This document shows positions 1-5,699 of a stretch of 6,854 nucleotides of DNA, one piece after another; position 1 is the stretch's first letter; every line of letters starts with the position of its first letter. The stretch is from Phenylobacterium aquaticum (GTDB lineage: Bacteria > Pseudomonadota > Alphaproteobacteria > Caulobacterales > Caulobacteraceae). Location of the stretch: assembly GCF_947378715.1 (NCBI RefSeq), contig NZ_CANCLE010000189.1, positions 1-6,854 on the forward strand. The letters run 5' to 3'. Under the pieces are notes generated by a model. That model ran no database searches. It saw only the letters and a list, made by a program, of their open reading frames with translations, and was not told the origin of the DNA. Both the position numbers and the translations under genes were made by a program.

Positions 1-1110
1 GGCCAGGGCGAGGAGATCGAGCCGGCCCGGGCCAAGGCCCTGGCCGCCGGGGTGAAGCCGGAGAACATCTTCATCGAGGATGTGCGCGAGGAGTTCGTCC
101 GCGACTTCGTCTTCCCGATGTTCCGCGCCAACACCGTCTATGAGGGCCAGTACCTGCTGGGCACCTCGATCGCCCGGCCGCTGATCGCCAAGAAGCAGAT
201 CGAGATCGCCCGGGCCACCGGCGCCGACGCGGTCAGCCATGGGGCGACCGGCAAGGGCAATGACCAGGTGCGCTTCGAGCTCGGCTATTATGCGCTCGAG
301 CCCGACATCCACGTGATCGCGCCGTGGCGGGAATGGGACTTCAAGAGCCGCGAGGCCCTGCTGGAATTCGCCGAGAAGCACCAGATCCAGATCACCAAGG
401 ACAAGCGCGGCGAGGCCCCGTTCAGCGTCGACGCCAACCTCCTGCACTCCTCCTCCGAGGGCAAGGTGCTGGAGGACCCGGCCGTCGAGGCCCCCGAGTT
501 CGTGCACATGCGCACCATTTCGCCCGAGGCTGCGCCGGACACCCCCACCGTCTTCACCCTGGACTTCGAGAAGGGCGACCCGGTCGCTGTCGACGGCGTC
601 CGGATGTCGCCCGCTGCGCTATTGACCAAGCTCAACCAGCTGGGCCACGACAATGGCGTCGGCCGCCTCGACCTGGTCGAGAACCGCTTCGTCGGCATGA
701 AGTCGCGCGGCGTCTATGAGACCCCCGGCGGCACGATCCTGCTCGCCGCCCACCGGGGCATTGAATCCATCACCCTCGACCGCGGGTCCATGCACCTGAA
801 GGACGAGCTGATGCCGAAGTACGCCTCGCTCATCTATAACGGTTTCTGGTTCGCCCCCGAGCGCGAGATGCTGCAGGCCGCCATCGACCACTCCCAGGCC
901 ATGGTCGGCGGCCAGGTGCGGGTGAAGCTCTACAAGGGCAATGTCTCGATCATCGGCCGCACCAGCCCCTACTCGCTCTATGACCAGGACCTGGTCACCT
1001 TCGAGGAGGGCAAGGTCACCTATGACCACCGCGACGCCGCCGGCTTCATCAAGCTCAATGCCCTGCGCCTCCGTGTCGCCGCCAAGCGCGACCAGCGGCT
1101 GAGGAAGTAA
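1..1110 (+). CDS. argG: Argininosuccinate synthase, 5'-truncated by the window edge
   Basis: This enzyme joins citrulline and aspartate using ATP to make argininosuccinate, the penultimate step of arginine synthesis, in the cytoplasm. The frame is open from base 1 and gives 369 residues ending in TAA. It begins in the GQGEE-EPAR stretch that normally follows the first 35-40 residues, so the N-terminal ATP-binding loop (SGGLDTS in the family) lies outside the window. Family signatures are visible: YEGQYLLGTSIARP near residues 47-60, SHGATGKGNDQVRFE at 79-93 (nucleotide and aspartate/citrulline site), APWREWD, and GMKSRGVYETPGG in the C-terminal synthetase domain. The length fits the roughly 400-residue alphaproteobacterial form, not the longer E. 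coli type. The GTG at 52 is an internal valine, not a start. The gene converges with the SDR gene, stop to stop across 3 bp. Identification is near certain. Confidence 0.98.
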   Translation, partial: GQGEEIEPARAKALAAGVKPENIFIEDVREEFVRDFVFPMFRANTVYEGQYLLGTSIARPLIAKKQIEIARATGADAVSHGATGKGNDQVRFELGYYALEPDIHVIAPWREWDFKSREALLEFAEKHQIQITKDKRGEAPFSVDANLLHSSSEGKVLEDPAVEAPEFVHMRTISPEAAPDTPTVFTLDFEKGDPVAVDGVRMSPAALLTKLNQLGHDNGVGRLDLVENRFVGMKSRGVYETPGGTILLAAHRGIESITLDRGSMHLKDELMPKYASLIYNGFWFAPEREMLQAAIDHSQAMVGGQVRVKLYKGNVSIIGRTSPYSLYDQDLVTFEEGKVTYDHRDAAGFIKLNALRLRVAAKRDQRLRK

Positions 1111-1117
1111 CCCTCAG
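1099..1117. terminator. Possible bidirectional hairpin across the convergent argG and SDR stops
   Basis: CTGAGG at 1099-1104 and CCTCAG at 1112-1117 form a perfect 6-bp inverted repeat with a 7-nt loop that contains the argG stop codon. The right arm also contains the SDR stop codon. Convergent genes with only 3 bp between stops need some way to end both transcripts, and this is the only hairpin seen there. It is short and has no T-run on either side, so it is at best a weak terminator. Confidence 0.25.
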
Positions 1118-1914
1118 ACCTTGCGGAACTTCGGGCCCTGGGACGCCATCAGCGCCAAGGCCCAGTCGTCGGGGATGATCTTGGCCACGGCGGCGATCGC
1201 CTTGTTGGGCGCGCCGGGCACGCAGACCGCGCGGTCCGCCTCCACCGCCTCATAGCCGGCGGCGGCCACCTCGTCGGCGCCAAGCCACAGCCATTCCGGG
1301 GTGGATGAACTGATCTGGGCCCGCGTGCCGTTGACGTCGTGGAATTCCGAATAGGTGAAGCCGGGGCAGAGCGCGGTGACATGCACCCCGGTCGCCAGGT
1401 TCTCCAGGTGCAGGCTCTGGGAGAACTTCACCAGATAGGCCTTCACCGCCCCATAGAGGGTGTGGCCGGCCGAGCCCGGGACCAGCCCGGCCAGCGACGC
1501 CACATTGACGATCCGGCCAAACCGGCGCTCGACCATGCCGGGCAGCACCCGGTGGGCCAGCTCGGTGGGGGCGTGCAGCAACACCTGCAGGAAGGCCGCC
1601 TGGTCCTCCCACTTGGTCTCCGCGAAGGTCCCCGGCAGGCCATAGCCGGCATTGTTGACCAGGGCGTCCACATGCCGGCCGTGGGCCGACAGATGGTCGA
1701 GAATCTGGACCGGGGCGCCGGCCTCCGCCAGGTCGGCGGCGACGGTCAGCACCTCCACCCCGTGGCGCAGCCGGATCTCGTCGGCGAACCGTTCCAGGCG
1801 ATCGACCCGGCGGGCGGTCAGGGCCACGTCATAGCCATGGCTGGCGTAGATCTTGGCGAAGGCCGCCCCGATCCCGGCCGAGGCGCCGGTCACCAACGCC
1901 AGTTTGCGGTCCAT
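1114..1914 (-). CDS. Short-chain dehydrogenase/reductase (SDR), substrate unknown
   Basis: This is a classical SDR oxidoreductase of 266 residues with one Rossmann domain. The cofactor loop TGASAGIG is at residues 9-16, ARR follows strand beta-2 at 34-36 (basic residues there usually mean NADP(H)), a D61-L62 pair contacts the adenine, and NNAG is at 87-90. The catalytic Ser140, Tyr154 and Lys158 (YGAVK) are all present. The asparagine that usually completes the tetrad in the helix after NNAG appears to be Leu112 (V-L-L-H where V-N-L/I is normal). No transmembrane segment or signal peptide is seen. I chose the ATG at 1914 because AAGGGG sits 5 nt upstream; a GTG at 1935 in the same frame would add 7 residues but has no ribosome binding site. 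The gene follows the flavodoxin-like gene after 99 bp, perhaps in the same transcript. Substrate cannot be told from sequence. Confidence 0.93.
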   Translation of the reverse strand: MDRKLALVTGASAGIGAAFAKIYASHGYDVALTARRVDRLERFADEIRLRHGVEVLTVAADLAEAGAPVQILDHLSAHGRHVDALVNNAGYGLPGTFAETKWEDQAAFLQVLLHAPTELAHRVLPGMVERRFGRIVNVASLAGLVPGSAGHTLYGAVKAYLVKFSQSLHLENLATGVHVTALCPGFTYSEFHDVNGTRAQISSSTPEWLWLGADEVAAAGYEAVEADRAVCVPGAPNKAIAAVAKIIPDDWALALMASQGPKFRKV

Positions 1915-1918
1915 CTTG

Positions 1919-1948
1919 GCCCCTTCGAAGCTCACGCGATCAAGGGGC
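1919..1948 (-). promoter_or_regulatory. Stem-loop that would cover the SDR ribosome binding site
   Basis: Read on the minus strand, GCCCCTT (1948-1942) can pair over 7 bp with AAGGGGC (1925-1919), leaving a 16-nt loop. The 3' arm contains the AAGGGG taken as the Shine-Dalgarno of the SDR gene, 5 nt before its ATG. An alternative 6-bp pairing, CCTTCG (1953-1948) with CGAAGG (1927-1922), would mask the same site. The structure could reduce translation, but pairing of this size arises easily by chance in GC-rich DNA. Confidence 0.3.
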
Positions 1949-1978
1949 GAAGGTGGCGCTGACCGCGCGCCGGTTCAA

Positions 1979-1996
1979 GCCGCCATCTCAGGCGGC
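1979..1996 (-). terminator. Weak hairpin between the flavodoxin-like and SDR genes
   Basis: GCCGCC and GGCGGC form a perfect 6-bp stem around a 6-nt loop, starting 17 nt after the stop codon of the flavodoxin-like gene on the minus strand. The stem is followed by TTGAAC, not a T-tract. It could be a weak terminator, an attenuation or RNA-processing point, or chance. The rest of the 99-bp gap shows no clear promoter. Confidence 0.25.
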
Positions 1997-2013
1997 CCGA
2001 TCACGCGGCCCCA

Positions 2014-2610
2014 TCACGCAGCCTGGGCGACAGCCTCGGGCGCCCCAGCCTTCCAGCGGCGGGCGGCCTCCGCGACCCGCGCGCCCAGCAGGCGGACGGT
2101 CCGGTGGTCGCCCGACGGCGGGGTGACGTCGGCCGGGGCGTTGTCGGCCTGGGCCATGACGCCGAGGAACGAGCCCAGGCGGTTCACATCCTCAGGACCG
2201 ACCTTGCCATAGGCGTGGCCGGGCAGGAGGCCGGTGGAGACCCAGACCATGCCGTGCTGGGCGGCGAACACCGCCAGGCTGGTCAGGCTGTTGAGCTTGT
2301 CGCCGGAATAGCTGCCGGAGACCGTGAAGCCGGCGGCCAGCTTGTCCTTCCAGGCCTGGCCGTACCAGGCGCCGGCCGAGGCCTCGGCGAAGGCGCGGAA
2401 CCCGGCCGACAGATCGCCCATGAAGGTCGGCGCCCCGAAGATCACCGCATCGGCGGCGGCCACGGCCTCCAGCACCGGGGCGAAGTCGCCGCCGTCCAGG
2501 CTCAGGAGGATGGGGTCCGCCCCGGCGTCGCGGACGCCCTCGGCGGCGGACTGGGCGAGCGCGGCGGTGTGGCCGGCGGCGGAATGATAGACGATGGCGA
2601 CCTTGCTCAT
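2014..2610 (-). CDS. Flavodoxin-fold, WrbA-like FMN protein / NAD(P)H:quinone oxidoreductase family
   Basis: This 198-residue cytoplasmic protein has a flavodoxin fold and probably binds FMN to reduce quinones or similar acceptors with NAD(P)H. The N-terminal strand runs into YHSAAGHT at residues 8-15, the FMN phosphate-binding loop (S-x-x-G-H-T as in WrbA-type proteins). GAPTFMGDLSAGFRAF at 59-74 matches the WrbA-style second FMN loop. FTVSGSYSGDKLNSL at 95-109 and FAAQHGMVWVSTG at 115-127 match the third loop region. The last 30 or so residues are Ala/Arg rich and less conserved. The ATG at 2610 is well supported: AGGAG lies 7 nt upstream. Just beyond it are a near-consensus -10 and a dyad, so the gene is probably regulated by a repressor encoded elsewhere. 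It is close to but may not be orthologous to wrbA, so no symbol is given. Confidence 0.92.
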   Translation of the reverse strand: MSKVAIVYHSAAGHTAALAQSAAEGVRDAGADPILLSLDGGDFAPVLEAVAAADAVIFGAPTFMGDLSAGFRAFAEASAGAWYGQAWKDKLAAGFTVSGSYSGDKLNSLTSLAVFAAQHGMVWVSTGLLPGHAYGKVGPEDVNRLGSFLGVMAQADNAPADVTPPSGDHRTVRLLGARVAEAARRWKAGAPEAVAQAA

Positions 2611-2617
2611 GGGAACT

Positions 2618-2622
2618 CTCCT
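2618..2622 (-). promoter_or_regulatory. Ribosome binding site of the flavodoxin-like gene
   Basis: AGGAG on the minus strand, 7 nt before the ATG at 2610. It is the best Shine-Dalgarno in the window and fixes this start. Confidence 0.75.
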
Positions 2623-2626
2623 GGTT

Positions 2627-2651
2627 CGTAATTGTAGCAGTAACAGTTACG
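2627..2651. promoter_or_regulatory. 25-bp dyad, probable operator of the flavodoxin-like gene
   Basis: The 9-bp arms CGTAATTGT (2627-2635) and ACAGTTACG (2643-2651) are inverted copies with one mismatch, separated by 7 bp. The right half also forms a perfect 11-bp palindrome, GTAACAGTTAC (2640-2650), so three GTAA-type half-sites lie in the region. The dyad covers the -10 element and ends just before the ribosome binding site, where a bound repressor would block transcription. The A/T-rich arms stand out against the GC-rich surroundings. Small quinone-oxidoreductase genes are often controlled by HxlR, MarR or TetR-type repressors. Which type acts here cannot be told, and none is encoded in the window. 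Confidence 0.55.
2631..2638 (-). promoter_or_regulatory. Probable -10 promoter element of the flavodoxin-like gene
   Basis: The minus strand reads GCTACAAT. It matches seven of eight positions of the Caulobacter housekeeping -10 consensus as I recall it (GCTANAWC), and it also reads as an extended -10 (TG-C-TACAAT). No good TTGAC-type -35 is found 10-14 nt upstream, where the dyad lies instead. Transcription would begin near 2624, giving a leader of about 14 nt that holds the AGGAG. Confidence 0.5.
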
Positions 2652-2728
2652 TATGGGGGCGAGACGAAAGCTCAAGGTTGGCGGACGTGGAGATTTTCTG
2701 AAACGGCGGGGAGCGGGGCTGAGTCCGA

Positions 2729-2753
2729 CCCTCTCCCGCTTTGCGGGAGAGGG
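2729..2753. repeat. Perfect 11-bp stem-loop, dispersed intergenic palindrome type
   Basis: CCCTCTCCCGC (2729-2739), a TTT loop, and GCGGGAGAGGG (2743-2753) form a perfect hairpin. It resembles the short CTCTCCCGC-type palindromes that recur between genes in many proteobacterial genomes; that is from memory and only one copy is in this window. It lies 13 bp past the trpS stop on the minus strand, so it could protect the 3' end of the mRNA or help end transcription. No T-tract follows it on the minus strand, so it is not a standard intrinsic terminator. The rest of the 2611-2766 gap, apart from the operator, holds nothing I recognise. Confidence 0.6.
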
Positions 2754-2766
2754 CGAGGCGGAGGGC

Positions 2767-3801
<1,035 letters not shown>

Positions 3802-3833
3802 GAGGTCAGGCTTCGGAAATGGAGGCATGGGGA

Positions 3834-3847
3834 CGCGCGATCGCGCG
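3834..3847. repeat. 14-bp perfect palindrome upstream of trpS
   Basis: CGCGCGATCGCGCG is self-complementary with an AT centre and lies 33 bp upstream of the chosen trpS start, in the spacer after murJ. It could be a protein-binding site or a leader hairpin, or simply a chance product of CG-rich sequence. No tryptophan-rich leader peptide or T-box-like structure was seen, so there is no sign of classical tryptophan control. Confidence 0.25.
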
Positions 3848-3945
3848 CCGGGACGGGCGGATCAGACGCGGCGCCATCGCCAGCTGAGGTGTCCGAGATA
3901 AGCCATGGAGAGCGCAATAGTCTCCTGCGCGCGCGCCCGCAAGCC

Positions 3946-5637
3946 TTAGCCCAGCGGCGGCTCGCCGATCACCGGGGCGGCCGCCTCGCCCTTGCGGCGA
4001 CGGAAGGCGTAGCGGACATCGGCCGGGGTCAGGCCGCCGGAAGCGAACAGCAGGGCCGGATAGAGCGCGGCGCTGGCTATGCTGACGATGGCCACCGAGA
4101 ATTCTTTCGGCCCCAACGGACCCAGGCGCACGGCCGCGAACAGGCCCTGGATGATGTCGCGATAATGGGAGGCGGCGCCCAGGACCAGGCCCAGGACCGC
4201 CGAGGCGGCCATGATCCGCAGCAGGCGCGAGACCGCCTTGGCCTGGGGGACATAGAGCCCGCGCCGCAAGAGGGTGGTGGTCATCATCGCCACATTGACC
4301 CAGGAGGCCAGGCTGGTGGCCGCAGCGATGCCGGGCACGCCGATCAGCTGGAACAGGGCCAGGCCCGCGACGACGTTGAGCGCCACCGAGACCAGGGCGT
4401 AGCGCATGGGGGTCTTGGTGTCCTGGCTGGCGAAGAACACCCGGCTGACCAGCTGCTGCAGCACAAAGGCCGGCACGCCCCAGCCGTATTGGAGCAGCGC
4501 GCCCGCCGTGGCGTGGGCGTCGACCAGGGTGAAGGCGCCCCGGGTATAGAGCGCGTCGATCAGGAAGAACGGCATGGCGACCAGGGCCGCGGCGGCCGGC
4601 AGGGTGAGCGCCATGGCGAAGACGATGGCCTCATCGATGGCGGTGCTGGATTCGGTCTTGTCGCCGGCATGCACCGCCCGCGACAGGCGTGGCAGCAGGG
4701 CGACGCCGATCGCCACCCCGACCAGCCCCTGGGGCAGCAGATAGAGCCGGTCGCAGACCGCCAGCCAGGAGCGGGCGCCATTGACCTGGCTGACCAGCAT
4801 GCCGGAGACGAAGACATTGATCTGGCTGGCGCTGGCGGCGATGGCGCCGGGGACGGCCAGCGCGATCAGGGCCTTGATCTGCGGCGTCAGCCGGGGCCAG
4901 CGCAGGTCGACCCGGGCGCCGGACTTGCGCACCCCCCACCAGAGCAGGGCGGCCTGGGAGATCCCGGCCAGCACCACACCCCAGGAGGCGGCGTAGGCCG
5001 CCTGCACCGGGCTGGTGGCCGGCAACACGGTGATCAGGGTCCAGATGTTCAACAGGATCGGGGCCGAGGCCGACAGGATGAAGCGGTTGCGGCCGTTCAG
5101 CACGCCGGACAGGTGGGCGTAGATCGCCATGCAGGGCAGATAGGGCATGGTGATCTGGGTCAGGATGATCGCCAGCTTGAACTTTTCCGGATTGGCCGCG
5201 AAGCCCGGGGCGATCAGGTACATCAGCCAGGGCATGGTCAGCTCGGCGAAGACCGTGATGGCGATGGTGGCGGCCGCGAGGGTGGCCATGGCGTCGGCGG
5301 CGAGCACATCGGCCACCTCCTCCCCGTCCGTGGCCAGCGACTTGGAATAGGCCGGCACGAAGGCCGCGGCGAAGGCGCCCTCGGCGAAGATGCGGCGAAA
5401 CAGGTTCGGGAAGGCGAAGGCGGCGTTGAAGGCGTCGGCGGCGAAGGTGGCGCTGGCCCCCAGCCGGTAGCTGACCGCCAGGTCCCGCACGAAGCCGAAC
5501 AGCCGGCTGAGCAGGGTGAAGGCCGAATAGATCATCGACGAACGGATCATCCCGTTGGCCTTGCCCATCTTCGGGCCGGCCTTCACGGGGGCGGGGGTCT
5601 CTGCGGTCGAAATCGGGGGGGGCGCGGCCTGGCTCAC
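3946..5637 (-). CDS. murJ: Lipid II flippase MurJ (MviN)
   Basis: This inner-membrane flippase of the MOP superfamily moves lipid II to the periplasmic side for peptidoglycan synthesis. The 563-residue protein is strongly hydrophobic, as expected for about 14 membrane helices. The N-terminal signature is intact: LLSRLFGFVRD with R45, R51 and D52, then ADAFNAAF, then PNLFRRIFAEGAFAAAFVP at 77-95. R297 in CDRL, followed by GLVGVAIGVALLP, matches the conserved arginine of helix 8. I chose the GTG at 5637 because AGAGG lies 4 nt upstream. This leaves a proline/alanine-rich, probably disordered cytoplasmic tail of about 30 residues before the first helix. ATGs at 5568 and 5550 are alternatives; an upstream TTG at 5673 looks like part of a promoter instead. 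The gene follows glnD by 62 bp. Function is near certain; the start is not. Confidence 0.96.
   Translation of the reverse strand: MSQAAPPPISTAETPAPVKAGPKMGKANGMIRSSMIYSAFTLLSRLFGFVRDLAVSYRLGASATFAADAFNAAFAFPNLFRRIFAEGAFAAAFVPAYSKSLATDGEEVADVLAADAMATLAAATIAITVFAELTMPWLMYLIAPGFAANPEKFKLAIILTQITMPYLPCMAIYAHLSGVLNGRNRFILSASAPILLNIWTLITVLPATSPVQAAYAASWGVVLAGISQAALLWWGVRKSGARVDLRWPRLTPQIKALIALAVPGAIAASASQINVFVSGMLVSQVNGARSWLAVCDRLYLLPQGLVGVAIGVALLPRLSRAVHAGDKTESSTAIDEAIVFAMALTLPAAAALVAMPFFLIDALYTRGAFTLVDAHATAGALLQYGWGVPAFVLQQLVSRVFFASQDTKTPMRYALVSVALNVVAGLALFQLIGVPGIAAATSLASWVNVAMMTTTLLRRGLYVPQAKAVSRLLRIMAASAVLGLVLGAASHYRDIIQGLFAAVRLGPLGPKEFSVAIVSIASAALYPALLFASGGLTPADVRYAFRRRKGEAAAPVIGEPPLG
5615..5622 (-). 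repeat. C8 homopolymer near the murJ start
   Basis: Eight consecutive G on the plus strand read as eight C in the murJ coding strand. With the GTG start at 5637 the tract falls in codons 5-8 (Ala-Pro-Pro-Pro). If the true start is the ATG at 5568 or 5550, the tract lies in the untranslated leader. Tracts of this length are prone to slippage and to sequencing error. Confidence 0.7.
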
Positions 5638-5647
5638 CCAGCCTCTG

Positions 5648-5673
5648 TGCACAGCGCAGGCGGGGCCCGTCAA
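5648..5673 (-). promoter_or_regulatory. Weak candidate murJ promoter
   Basis: TTGACGG at 5673-5667 on the minus strand matches the Caulobacter housekeeping -35 (TTGACGS, from memory). Eleven bases later, GCTGTGCA keeps only the first part of the GCTANAWC -10. A perfect 10-bp palindrome, CTGTGCACAG (5645-5654), overlaps this element. If active, it would start transcription within a few bases of the GTG at 5637 and allow murJ expression independent of glnD. Confidence 0.22.
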
Positions 5674-5699
5674 GGTGGCTCAGCCGTTAACCATTTGAT

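Noticed and set aside
324..1029. Overlapping frames within argG on both strands
   Set aside because: They are GC-rich shadows of a clearly intact argG and show no independent motifs or start signals.
1339..1962. A 207-codon plus-strand reading frame opposite the SDR gene
   Set aside because: It has the same antisense register effect and low-complexity composition, and the SDR on the other strand has all its family motifs.
2104..2631. A 175-codon plus-strand reading frame opposite the flavodoxin-like gene
   Set aside because: It is an antisense shadow rich in Gly/His/Arg without a recognisable domain; the minus-strand gene has FMN-binding motifs and a good ribosome binding site.
3802..3828. 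Upstream ATG of trpS at 3828
   Set aside because: It has no ribosome binding site, its codons (CCT, CCA, TTT, CCT) are atypical, and the family core begins soon after the ATG at 3801. It is not fully excluded.
3907..3925. GGAGA/TCTCC inverted repeat after murJ as a terminator
   Set aside because: The stem is only 5 bp with a 9-nt loop and no T-tract, too weak to call; the CG-alternating run beside it is also plausible chance.
5638..5673. TTG start of murJ at 5673
   Set aside because: No ribosome binding site is present, the added residues match nothing in the family, and the TTG falls in a TTGACGG that reads better as a -35 element.
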